Shown here piece by piece: positions 51,901 through 60,008 of a DNA stretch of 64,000 bases (positions are counted from its first letter, which is position 1; each line of letters begins with the position of its first letter). A program made the translations under genes and the position numbers. The notes beneath the pieces were generated by a model. That model saw nothing but the letters and a program-made list of their open reading frames with translations, did not search any database and was not told the origin of the DNA. Origin of the DNA: CAZMGV01 sp964621525 [NCBI: uncultured bacterium] (lineage in GTDB: Bacteria; JAGRBM01); the NCBI GenBank assembly GCA_964621525.1, contig CAZUMS010000011.1, positions 36,857 to 100,856 on the forward strand. The letters are read 5' to 3'.

Positions 51901-54900
51901 CGGGAAGCGGCGGCGGATCGTCCGTCGTCCATTTTGCCCTCCCGCCGCTCGCCGAATCCGACCTCCGTGCGGGCGACGCCATCGCGCTGTCCAGCCTGAA
52001 CCCTTCGCAGTCGTCGAACGTGGGCCTTTACCGGATCGTCCAGTGCGCGGAAGCACCGGTGCCGCCGCCTCCGGGCCCGGGCGACCTGCCTGACCCGGCG
52101 CTCTGCACCGGGACGAACGTGATTCTGGACCGTCCGCTGCCTTCGGATGCGAGCGGCATGTTCGTGCGCCTGCCGTTCCGCTGGAAGTCGGTACCCATCC
52201 AGCTTCCGCAGGAGGGCCTGAACGCGGTATCGTTCATTGCCGAAGACGAGAGCGGTGTCCGCTATTACAGCGTCTTTACTGTCGTTCGCGACACGCAGCC
52301 GCCGTCGGTCTCGATCTCCGGCATTGTGAACGGCTCCGAGACGTTCCATGCCTCGCCGGCCGTCATCCTTACCGACCAGAGCATCTTCTTTGGCGGCCTC
52401 GTGACGGGCAGTCTGCTCGGCCCGGCCACCGTCCCGGCGAGCATCATTAGCCTCGAGCGGCTGGATGACCATGGCGAAGGCACTGACGGACTTTCCGCCC
52501 AGGAAGAGTTCGTGGTCTATGCGTCGAGCGATGCGGCTCCGTTCGATACCGTACGTCCCGGCCTGAGTGCTGACGGCACGGTGAATTTCCGGACGGCAAA
52601 CCTGGACGACGCCGACGACGCGGCCGGTGCGCCCTATCTGTGCAACGATTCGGTTCCTGGCGCTACGGAACCCCCGTACCAGGTCTCCGCGGTGACGCAG
52701 CTTGGAATTATCCAGGCGTCGTATCTCGTGGCCGACGGCTCGACCGTCGCCGCCCGGCCCGCGCGCTGCGACTTCTCCTGCAACGACAACGCCGGCGACG
52801 GAGCCGACCAGTGCCTGCCCGGCAGCCCGATGACCTACCGGCTGCGGGTGGAAGCGCACGACCGCGTGGGATTCAACTCCACCGGACAGGTCGAGTTCTC
52901 GATCGTCCAGACGGCGGAAGGACAGATCGGGCAGGGCCTCATGGGGCTCATCAGCGAGAACCCGGTGCTGACACTGCTCCTTTCCGATCCGACCGGTCTC
53001 GACTCGCTGCTGCTCGACCAGCTCTCCATATCAGGTGTCCTTTACGGACAGAACCTGCGGCTCTCGGAGCTGCTCGGAAGTCCTTACGACACTCCGGTGA
53101 CGAACCCGCTGGCGCATGCCTTCGAGCCGTCCCGCTCCAGTCTCGGTCTCCTGCTTTCGGAACTGCTCCATGAACCGGTGCCAAATGCCCTCGGCGGTTC
53201 GATCGGGGCGGACGGGGCGGATGTCGTGCGGCTTCTCCTCGATCTCGGTGCCGGCGACGACCTGCTGACGGTGCTCGACACACCCGACCTGCAGGCTTCC
53301 TACACCCGGGCGAACTACGCACTGGGCGGTCCGGTGGTGGAGGGCGATCCCTCCCATGTGTCCCGGTTCCTCCAGGACCTGCTCGCGGACCGGGAGACGA
53401 ATCCGGCCGGTTTCCGGGTGACGCCGGGACCGCTCCGCCGGGCGATGCCGCTCGTGGCGGCGCTGCTCGAGTTCCAGGATTCGTTCCGTATCCGGATGGA
53501 TACCGCCGCCCCGGGGCGTAACGACACGCGGCTTTCGGGCACGGACCTCACCATCGATCCGGCCGACTACTGCACCCTGTACACGGGCGTCCTCAACGGG
53601 TTCTTCCCGTCGCAGGTGAATGTGCTCTCCGAATCGAACGTGCAGCCGGGCGACCGGGTGACGATCCGGTCGGGACGCTGCACGGGCACCAGCCGCGTCG
53701 TCGAGTCGGTGAACTTCGCCGCGGGCACGATCCAGACGGCCTGTGCGGTCCATCCCGGCGGCCCGGAATTCATCGACCTCGATACGGTCCGCTGGCCGGA
53801 CGGCAATGCGCCCTACGATACCGACCAGGATTGCGCGGCGGCCGCCGCCGATGCCTGCCGGCTGGGAGGTGCAGGCTGCGATTTCACGATCACGCCGGGC
53901 CCGGGGCAGGCGTTTGTTCCGGTCATCGAGCTGGTGGACATACTTTCCTATGCGAACAAGGACGGCCGCGATGTCCTGAATGCGGCGTCCCCGCTGGACG
54001 GCGTACTGGTGGGCGGCGAGAACGACCTGCTGCAGGCGCTGGTGCACCTGAACGAGGAAAGCTTCCTGATGAGCGTTCCGGGCGAGCTGTCCATCGTCTG
54101 CGACGCGGGCTCGCCGTGCCCTATCGATCCGGACAATCCCGCCGACCGCGACGCGCTGGACGACGGCCCGACATTCCAGGCGCTTGCGGACCTGCTCTAC
54201 CAGCTTTCCAGTGACGATGTCCCGGCGAACGGCAGCGAGTTTATCCCGCAGGTTCTGGAACTGCTCCGGTATCTCCTGCAGCCCTACGACCGGGAGGCGG
54301 TAAACCCGCGGGCTCCGGCGGGAGCGAGCCGCACGCAGGCGCTCCTGTTCGTGATTCGCGATCTTCTGGAAAACACCGCCGCGTCTTCCGGGCTTCTGTC
54401 CGAACCCGTGCTGAACCGGCCGGCCGCGGCCTGGGCTCCAGGCGACGGTCCGCTCCGCTCCCAGTCGGGCCGTCAGAACACGCGGCTCAATCTCCTGCTG
54501 CGCAGCGGCTGGTTCCTGACCGAGCCGATGAACTTCCGGGCCCAGTATGACTACGGCAGCCGCGACGGCCAGCTCGAGGCGAGCCTCGATACCGCCATGG
54601 CGGCGCTGATCCCGGTGCTCTGGCAGCTCACTGACGATCCGGACGACAATCCGCGCGGCATTCCGCTGCCGCCGGGTTCCCTTCCGCAGCGGAGCCCCCT
54701 CGAGAAACTGCTGGAACCGGCAGGACTCCTGCTGAGGGACGAGCGCACCGAGGATGTGATCCTCGCGCTCGCCGATCTTCTGGATCCCGGAACCGGTGTG
54801 AGCGACCTCACGGCGTTCGCCGACCATGCGGGCATCGATCTCGGCCGCCAGCCGTTCTGCGATCCGGGCGATCCCCTCCGGTGCACGGTCAACTATCCGT

Positions 54901-57900
54901 TCCTCACGTCGCCGGAACAGTCGAATCCGTTCACCGTGAACCCGCCGCTCCTCCGGGTGATCTCCCAGATGTCGGGGGTTTACCTCGACGTGAACCGGAA
55001 CGAGGTTCGCGATCCGGCCGACCAGACCGCCATCGACGCAGCGGGCGAGGCCCTGAACGTGCTGTTCCGCCGCATCGGCATCCAGACCAACGATCCGGAC
55101 ATTCTCGAAGACGGCAATCAGGACCCCGAATACGGCACCGTCCGCACGGCAATCTGCAACGAGAACTACTTCAACGGAGAGGCGCCCGTTTCGCTTCTGC
55201 TCACGCGTCTTCCCGCCTTCTTCTCGACGGTGGCCATCGATCCGCGCGAGAAGGATTTCCGCGACGACGTCACCGTCACGGATCCGGACCCTGCGAATCT
55301 CAACCGTTCGCCGCTCCGGATCGCGCTGGATGCGCTTGTGGACGATCCCGACGTGAACGAGCCGTCGCTGCCGGACGACATCGACGAATACCCGCTGAAC
55401 CCGCTGGCGGACGGCGCTCTGCCCGTCGGAACGCGCGGACACCTGGGCGGCGACGGCCTCACGGTGAGCCGCCGCTCGCTGGACCAGATCTCCGAGGCGC
55501 TGAACTCGATGGCCCGGTTCGGCTTCGACGAAGAGGACCGGCTCACGTCGATCTTCGCCAACTGCACAAGCGTCGCGGCCGGATGTCCGAAGAACAAGGG
55601 TTATCCTTATCCGTTCAGCCAGGCGCGGCTCCTTTCCAACCTGCGCCGCGCGAACGACATCGCCTTCCAGCTCGACGGGCCGTTCCAGGTCGGTTCGGGC
55701 GTCACCGGCATCGTCCGGTTCGAGCAGTCGCTGCTGCGCGAGGCGCTGAAGAACATCGGACGCCTTACGAAGACCCAGGCCGTGGATTACGCCGTGCTCC
55801 TCATTTCCCGGATCAGCGACGATATTTCGCCGATCAACGGCTCGACCACCATCGTCTCCCCCGAGGACGTGGCCAAAGGCGCCGCCGCCGCCCGGGTGTT
55901 CGCCGACCCCGACAACGACGGCGACCCGTTGCCGGACGGCCTTCTCCAGGACTTTGTCCCGATCGCCCAGGCGCTCGTGGCCAGCGGCCTCACCGATCAG
56001 ATCGTCGATCTCCTCAGGGCAGTGCGGGCTTGCGGCGTCGTGACTCCGGAAGAGGACGTCCTGAATTCGCTGAAGGACATCCGGGGCGGCGAACTCCTGT
56101 ACGCCCAGGAAGACCTGCTCCTCTCGCTGCTCGATCCGCAGAGCGGCGCGGTGGCGGGTAACTGCCCGGCCGATGCCGTGGGCCTCGATGGCCGCGGCAA
56201 CCGCTCGGGCGCTTTCGACGGAAACCCGCTGGTGGGCGATACCGACATCCTGACGCCGGGCGTGCAGACCAGATCGAATTCGAATTCCGGTGTAGCGGTG
56301 GCCGGCGACCGGCTCCGCCTGATCGAGGCGGATACGGACGGCACCGGCCCCGACACGGGCCGTGTCTATGCCGGTATCTGGCAGGGCGCCATCGGTTTCA
56401 CGGTTTCCGGGGCTGCGACCGGCAGCACCTTCAGTGGCGCGTCGATCCCGCCGTCCATCACCGATCCCACGGGTTATCTCGTCACGTTCACGAGCGGCGC
56501 CCTGCTGAACCAGTCACGGGTCGTCGATTCGTTTGCCACGCCTCAGTTCACGGTCTCCCCGCCGTTCCCTTCGGCGCCGGCGGCGGGCGACACGTTCCAG
56601 ATCGTCGCACCGTCGGAGAGCCTCTACGGCTCGGGCATCGGCCCCGGTGCGTCGCTGTGCGCCGTCGTCCGGCAGCCGGACGAGCCGGGCGGGTATCTGG
56701 AAACCTGTGCGGAAGTCGTTTCGCGCCCGGCCGTGAATTCGGGCGAGGCGGAGTTCAACGACAGCTTCGGCGGCAACCCTGCCGGCGTGAATGCCGTGTT
56801 CGCCGCCGATTGCAGCCTGCCGGCCGGGACCTTCGACACCTGCAGCTTCCGGATCCGGCAGATGCGCGAACCGTTCAACGGCTGCTTCAGCGGCAACCGG
56901 ATCGGGCCCGCCCCGGTGCAGACAGGCTACGGCCCCGGCCTCGGCATGACGCTCGGCGCGTTTTCGCCCATCGGCCTCGAGGTCCGCGGACAGGTCGAGA
57001 CGGCGGGCGGAGCCTCGTCGTTCACCGGCGACAGCAATTTTGCCGCCCGTTCGGATGCCGCCTACACCGGAGGCACGGTCCGCTTCGGCAGCGAAGTCCA
57101 GCAGATTCTCTCGTTCGACGCCCTGAGCCGGACCTTCACCACGACGCCGTTTACGGCGGCGCCTTCGGCCGGCGATACGGTCATCGTAAACCGCCCGGTG
57201 CTGGAGCCCAACGTCTGGCGTGACGGCTATCTGGATCTTCTGCTCCGTACGTTCGCCGATCTCGGCGCGGGCCTGAACCAGGTGGATACGAACACCGGGC
57301 TCGGGACCTGTGCCGGCCTGAACGGCGGGGCTTTCACGGCGGACGACGAGCGGTACTGCCAGAACGCCCTGGACCGCATCGAGACGCTCGCGAACTACGC
57401 CATTACGCAGGATGCACCAGGGCAGCTCTCCATCGCGGGCAAGCTGCTGCTGGGCGGCGAAGGCCTCGGCTACGTGAATGAAACGCCGGTGCAGGCGCTC
57501 CTCAACGACCCCGATGCCCGGCAGGCCATCGCCAATCTGCTGGCGCTGCAGGGCCTCGTTACGGTGTCGGCCGACAACCCGGCGATCCCGGCGGGCACCC
57601 CTCAGGGCCAGGACGGCAGGGACCGCTACCCCTGCAATGCGGAAGTGACCGGCACCGACCACATCAGCTGCCAGTTCTCCCAGACGGACTGGACGCCGGT
57701 TGACGGAAACCTGTACGAAGGCAACGGAGTTAACGACGGGACCGACTATGCGTTGCTGGCGCTGGAAGGGGTGCTGAGAACTCTCGGCCGCCGTACGGGC
57801 AGCGACGGTTACCTGAATGCGAACCCGGATCCGGTTTCGCCCCGGTTCGAGTATTCCGACGACCCCGGAATCCTGCTCGACTTCACGGCGGACCTGATCG

Positions 57901-59579
57901 AGGCGGGCTATGTGACGCGGCTCCTGCCGGGGCTCCAGATCGCCGCCGAGTCGTTCGATTCGGTGCCCCAGTATGATTCGACGGACACCGAACGGATCCG
58001 CGACCTTGAGTCATCCGTCGTGGACCAGAATAACCCCCGGTTCAATTCGGATGTTCTGGTCGCCATCAACCGCCGTGTTACCTCGTCGGCGAACGGGGAT
58101 GAATCGGGCTCGATCTGGGCGGACAACACCTATCCGGACGGTTTCGGAGCGCCTGCGGCGACGGTGCCTCCGGGACAGAGCGCCATTGCCTATGGTGTGG
58201 CGGACGCTCCTGACGTCACGGAAGGACCGGCCCAGGTGCTTGCGCGCACGGCGAAGCTCGCGCTCGACGAATGGGCGGCGGGGATCGGCAAGCGCCGGAG
58301 CCGTGTGGTCTCGGCCGAGCGGCTCGTGGCCCAGCTCGCCGGCGCCGGACCCAGGCCATCGGACAACACGCTGGACGAGGCGCTCACGATCCTGCGGGCC
58401 ATCAACAGGGATTTTGTCACGACGGCAGCCCACGACCGTTCGATCGATATCCTGGCGCCGGTCATGGCTTCGGCCGGGGACCGCGGCACGTACCGTCCCG
58501 GCACCAACCGGACGCCGAACGATCTCCTGACCGATCTCCTCGCGCTCTGGATCGAGGACCCGACCGACTGTGACCGCCCGGACCATGTCGATCCGGCAGG
58601 AGCGACGCTGGGCGTCCAGCGTGGCAGCGGTTTCGGCGGCAGACCCGAATGCACGGCGGTGACGGCGGCCGATCACGCCATGTTCGACGATGCCGATGTC
58701 ACGACGGATGCGAGCCAGCACGACCGGATCCTGAACCGCCTCTTCCGCCAGAGCCTGTTCCGGAACCTGCGTCCGCACATCTCGGGCGATCCCGATTCCC
58801 TGATCGTCCGGAGCCTGCCGTTCCTGGGCCGCGCCGTTGGGGACTCCTCGAAGCCGGTGGTGGACCGGCCGGGCATGGTTTATTCCGAATACACGCCTGG
58901 AGTCGCCGTCGTCGACGCACTGGTATCGGACCTGAGGACCCTCGTACCGGATGCGGCCGAGAACCGGCTCGACCCGCTGCTCACGGACGACCTGAACCGC
59001 AACGGCTCGCTCAGGGATAACGGCCTCGCCGGCACGGGCCGCAGCCGGGCCTCTGTGCCGGGGACCGCCCGTTACTCCGTTTTCGACGACTTCGGCGTCG
59101 TGGGCAACCTGCAGGAGAACGAGCTGAACGAGGTGATTCTCGCCGGACGCCTGATCAACCTGAACGACAATATCGTCTACGACTGCTCGGTGCCGAACGG
59201 CACGGCTCCGAACGTCCTGCCGGACCTGTGCACCGGCAACACAGGGGCTCCGCTGACGTCAGCCGATGCACCGGCCTTCCGTGACCGCCGGATCCGGATC
59301 GGCTTCACGGCCACTGACGATATTGTCACGCTGGGTAATGTTCAGGGCCTGAATGCCGCCGTTCTCGACGGACTCGCAGACCTGATTGCTTCGAGCAATG
59401 CGGGCAGGGCGGTGAACAACCAGCTTCCGCGAACCTATTCGTCCCGCCGGTTTGCGGCTGAGGCCCGGGAAGCGGACCTTTATACCGAGCGGTATGTAGC
59501 GCCGGCGAACCCGGTTTCCGGGGACTTCCTGCTGCTGATGGATGCCTTGGGCCGGGTCCTGTTCCAGAGCAACTTCTAA
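45909..59579 (+). CDS. Giant secreted protein 2 (4556 aa), paralogue of giant 1
   Basis: The frame opens at GTG 45909 with a basic n-region (NRRRCGLLSRLLRR), a hydrophobic core and AQLSC (Cys37), a non-canonical lipobox. Residues 60-430 are tandem Ig-like units with the pattern DTIGRFSFPDVPFNEGTN. Residues 580-1190 hold three copies of a GNSISF...AINRDPAASRLVRATL-type module and FTSG modules (about 1035-1101, 3492-3569 and 3699-3762). PPPYFTIDCFVD and CADDEFSPNPNSPV match giant 1 exactly in order. From about residue 2340 the helical region runs to the end with the same signatures (RQNTRLNLLLRS, DDPDDNPRG, DPGTGVSDLTAF, DPDNDGDPLPDGL, IRQMREPFNGC, DPLLTDDLNRNG). The start may be upstream if a frame error exists. 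Function unknown; secretion and surface location are inferred. Confidence 0.87.
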   Translation: MIRLNTNRRRCGLLSRLLRRAAAFVLPLAAAFAQLSCTATQVDPASDAPTTIVPVTLVSPFRMDFPEQRAVPIRSTTLVSLTGTTLGNVEVGVATDAFEKTVRSSGDTGFYRLTGIPVNREGITFNLATSNRVGDRAGSAVNDGKLPIEGFTEPGLEVVLRVSNSSVIRTAVADTIGRFSFPDVPFNEGTNTITLETSNSEGFLTRAVVDFTFDTRPPVITYFDTVQDRILDTPVVNISGESDEPFNRIQYIDPETGASVDFVNTGQIFNMPNFAFQEGIHSMDILYTDRAGNTSRSILNFEVDSTLPVFGLMSPSAKRNTFDGAYEAHVGNPLEEIRAFTAPGAVVTATFVGAGLPDYTAFADSDGSFAVPPFRDSFGRPVPYAGGINTVSINIRDSAGNVRLAKVNLFLPPPFESDVSLSILSPAEGVSFKAGEFVLPDLGAGILTPQIPVRVISGEAQPYTPLNIPRNLLAAGNARLFEISPDGRPVAMPSGSARFTARRPEFGDTICLPGTLGATYPELRQGPGISVPETLRENLLTVLNDPSCMAVRNNGDGLARPLAAVNLSGGTVTERARVDLFPAGPDNDFVLTAVDAGAAGNSISFAMTLAGGPAQPFSMSVAGSTISVVLATDGSSNPATTVRELVSRINSQAGTLVRASLAASQDAASDPYCAGDGRTVERRRIVAVEWSPTNVCTAGETPVRLAAPLDLITEGVICQSLHPGNCPFGIVDQITRMRVDSTGRVYLEGADLANPRDGVPVQPGDSIVISGPNLEFSGSGIVREVDYGTNSMIVTGLKPPSTDTVIDSPGFSIKIDRNVSFVVSDLVTGADGELHTLAPAVPSRLDVDPDGNPASQNKFTLVARNPGVSAISFEIVDPGLNNPAVGITVAGTLIQAAPMTVGGIPMSTARDLVNAINRDPAASRLVRATLTAPLSVPSVGPLNNGLDTVGYPYAPAALSGGAAAYGCPGGAGCHPKSSQGALAVARLSQPGSEPVVVNVSGGHGSSATGKLRFAELLLGDPVRLAGLDVQAAPAPDTVSFAGPASLPGVDGFHAGARIEFTSGALQGEIRTVTGYTGASRTFTVSPPLPSAPAAGSFFTLTDYNGSVKFTAVAPGVSGTQASVYLYSSGQPGDTLLVQQLANQLTVRLATENCPLPCSPQVTTTARELADAIRANAQASALLRVSLPPGADGSRTVAPVTDPVFLFLDARRPGSTLRRNFRVLSPSRTGIEIASPPDGFVTAASVVDVSGRLIRNTETRKVVVNGRALQTEKDGRFLFRELPLEPGENVIEAVSIDQNGRSLQARVRIYRATGADASVGITLNGDPVRDGVLGTSFSVSGTIQDGVDAAGRIIAAGTVGLGGAFVPGIGAGDLIVNLIEPSYASLIRTTLTRPTNPTFVYAFDGPVAGTIIPVTAFDGASTITVGIRPPSGTRVALVERNLLLPSPGDHTYLVSGSIGSVLDRQWNQLNTFYFPAAPDPYKIIDVSYLAMKNNLAGAFTSVTVGVPLVTRRPFVRLTSPVWFEGSDGVIAPDWPGATTGTLTSASLFFSVDAAPAGFGTFEDIRVNTGDLVVTGAYQGAPGPNDGLMLSVISDSLSSSAHQIRISTTNGSALLPQSNVSFAVVANQFSGPTRKYITRDGILDVSGFVSDPSAIVVADVLVGDVNTSGLSVGGEQTLQFPDGSFVLNGVDLSEGMNTVYVRAQNRAGLQNLSENQRSLVHYDPRPPAISGLCIPTGTAGFNPNNPCGSVFQPVPVDAYGYSSISVSRQSFELRGFISDGSDGTGVRALDIRIDGQAPDAYNGPTGLNLPGNGAFTILLDLPQGESRVIITATDLAGNTGTVTLFIQTPATPPPYFTIDCFVDQQPLNAAGLAQPALQPYGPREIRCADDEFSPNPNSPVNLRGQPFAAAGSRGPRFGDPAEYNAQNQTDNFGPIPSAPAFLSAELPLDRRLAGRNIVTFEGRGLTRSGIIPTVHVNGDPTKFVSLGEDIGSGDTLMLGPGSGGGSSVVHFALPPLAESDLRAGDAIALSSLNPSQSSNVGLYRIVQCAEAPVPPPPGPGDLPDPALCTGTNVILDRPLPSDASGMFVRLPFRWKSVPIQLPQEGLNAVSFIAEDESGVRYYSVFTVVRDTQPPSVSISGIVNGSETFHASPAVILTDQSIFFGGLVTGSLLGPATVPASIISLERLDDHGEGTDGLSAQEEFVVYASSDAAPFDTVRPGLSADGTVNFRTANLDDADDAAGAPYLCNDSVPGATEPPYQVSAVTQLGIIQASYLVADGSTVAARPARCDFSCNDNAGDGADQCLPGSPMTYRLRVEAHDRVGFNSTGQVEFSIVQTAEGQIGQGLMGLISENPVLTLLLSDPTGLDSLLLDQLSISGVLYGQNLRLSELLGSPYDTPVTNPLAHAFEPSRSSLGLLLSELLHEPVPNALGGSIGADGADVVRLLLDLGAGDDLLTVLDTPDLQASYTRANYALGGPVVEGDPSHVSRFLQDLLADRETNPAGFRVTPGPLRRAMPLVAALLEFQDSFRIRMDTAAPGRNDTRLSGTDLTIDPADYCTLYTGVLNGFFPSQVNVLSESNVQPGDRVTIRSGRCTGTSRVVESVNFAAGTIQTACAVHPGGPEFIDLDTVRWPDGNAPYDTDQDCAAAAADACRLGGAGCDFTITPGPGQAFVPVIELVDILSYANKDGRDVLNAASPLDGVLVGGENDLLQALVHLNEESFLMSVPGELSIVCDAGSPCPIDPDNPADRDALDDGPTFQALADLLYQLSSDDVPANGSEFIPQVLELLRYLLQPYDREAVNPRAPAGASRTQALLFVIRDLLENTAASSGLLSEPVLNRPAAAWAPGDGPLRSQSGRQNTRLNLLLRSGWFLTEPMNFRAQYDYGSRDGQLEASLDTAMAALIPVLWQLTDDPDDNPRGIPLPPGSLPQRSPLEKLLEPAGLLLRDERTEDVILALADLLDPGTGVSDLTAFADHAGIDLGRQPFCDPGDPLRCTVNYPFLTSPEQSNPFTVNPPLLRVISQMSGVYLDVNRNEVRDPADQTAIDAAGEALNVLFRRIGIQTNDPDILEDGNQDPEYGTVRTAICNENYFNGEAPVSLLLTRLPAFFSTVAIDPREKDFRDDVTVTDPDPANLNRSPLRIALDALVDDPDVNEPSLPDDIDEYPLNPLADGALPVGTRGHLGGDGLTVSRRSLDQISEALNSMARFGFDEEDRLTSIFANCTSVAAGCPKNKGYPYPFSQARLLSNLRRANDIAFQLDGPFQVGSGVTGIVRFEQSLLREALKNIGRLTKTQAVDYAVLLISRISDDISPINGSTTIVSPEDVAKGAAAARVFADPDNDGDPLPDGLLQDFVPIAQALVASGLTDQIVDLLRAVRACGVVTPEEDVLNSLKDIRGGELLYAQEDLLLSLLDPQSGAVAGNCPADAVGLDGRGNRSGAFDGNPLVGDTDILTPGVQTRSNSNSGVAVAGDRLRLIEADTDGTGPDTGRVYAGIWQGAIGFTVSGAATGSTFSGASIPPSITDPTGYLVTFTSGALLNQSRVVDSFATPQFTVSPPFPSAPAAGDTFQIVAPSESLYGSGIGPGASLCAVVRQPDEPGGYLETCAEVVSRPAVNSGEAEFNDSFGGNPAGVNAVFAADCSLPAGTFDTCSFRIRQMREPFNGCFSGNRIGPAPVQTGYGPGLGMTLGAFSPIGLEVRGQVETAGGASSFTGDSNFAARSDAAYTGGTVRFGSEVQQILSFDALSRTFTTTPFTAAPSAGDTVIVNRPVLEPNVWRDGYLDLLLRTFADLGAGLNQVDTNTGLGTCAGLNGGAFTADDERYCQNALDRIETLANYAITQDAPGQLSIAGKLLLGGEGLGYVNETPVQALLNDPDARQAIANLLALQGLVTVSADNPAIPAGTPQGQDGRDRYPCNAEVTGTDHISCQFSQTDWTPVDGNLYEGNGVNDGTDYALLALEGVLRTLGRRTGSDGYLNANPDPVSPRFEYSDDPGILLDFTADLIEAGYVTRLLPGLQIAAESFDSVPQYDSTDTERIRDLESSVVDQNNPRFNSDVLVAINRRVTSSANGDESGSIWADNTYPDGFGAPAATVPPGQSAIAYGVADAPDVTEGPAQVLARTAKLALDEWAAGIGKRRSRVVSAERLVAQLAGAGPRPSDNTLDEALTILRAINRDFVTTAAHDRSIDILAPVMASAGDRGTYRPGTNRTPNDLLTDLLALWIEDPTDCDRPDHVDPAGATLGVQRGSGFGGRPECTAVTAADHAMFDDADVTTDASQHDRILNRLFRQSLFRNLRPHISGDPDSLIVRSLPFLGRAVGDSSKPVVDRPGMVYSEYTPGVAVVDALVSDLRTLVPDAAENRLDPLLTDDLNRNGSLRDNGLAGTGRSRASVPGTARYSVFDDFGVVGNLQENELNEVILAGRLINLNDNIVYDCSVPNGTAPNVLPDLCTGNTGAPLTSADAPAFRDRRIRIGFTATDDIVTLGNVQGLNAAVLDGLADLIASSNAGRAVNNQLPRTYSSRRFAAEAREADLYTERYVAPANPVSGDFLLLMDALGRVLFQSNF

Positions 59580-60008
59580 CGCAGTGCGATGAAAGGGCCT
59601 GAGTTCCGGGCGGTCAGAAGAATTTTTGTCACAAGCGGGACGGACAAAGCTGACGCGTTGCTTCAAAAGTCACCGGATAAAGTCTTATAAACACGGGATT
59701 TACAAGCGTTAACTTGCCGGAAGTGGAGCAGACCTGCCAACTTACATGGACCAGACACAGGTGACTTTCGGCACACCAAGGGTTCGCAGCCTTGATGGCA
59801 AGGCGAACTGGCCCAAATGCCGATGTGACACGGAACCGGAATCGCGGGCCGAAGCGGCCCAGCGTCTCCGGAGCCTGTATTGAACGGGTTTCAGAGTCCG
59901 TCACGAAACCAAGCGGGACGGACCATGTTGATAAAGATGTTACTGTCGTCGGACGCAGGGCACGGAAGGCCCGGAAGCGGACCGGGACGGACCTGGAGGA
60001 GCAGAGCG
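59580..60008. other. Gene-free leader region before giant gene 3
   Basis: 429 bases. A weak promoter candidate, TTCAAA (59662-59667) with TATAAA (59686-59691) at 18-bp spacing, would give a leader of about 310 bases. No terminator hairpin comparable to the one after giant gene 1 was found, so readthrough from gene 2 is possible. No RNA gene was recognised. Confidence 0.4.
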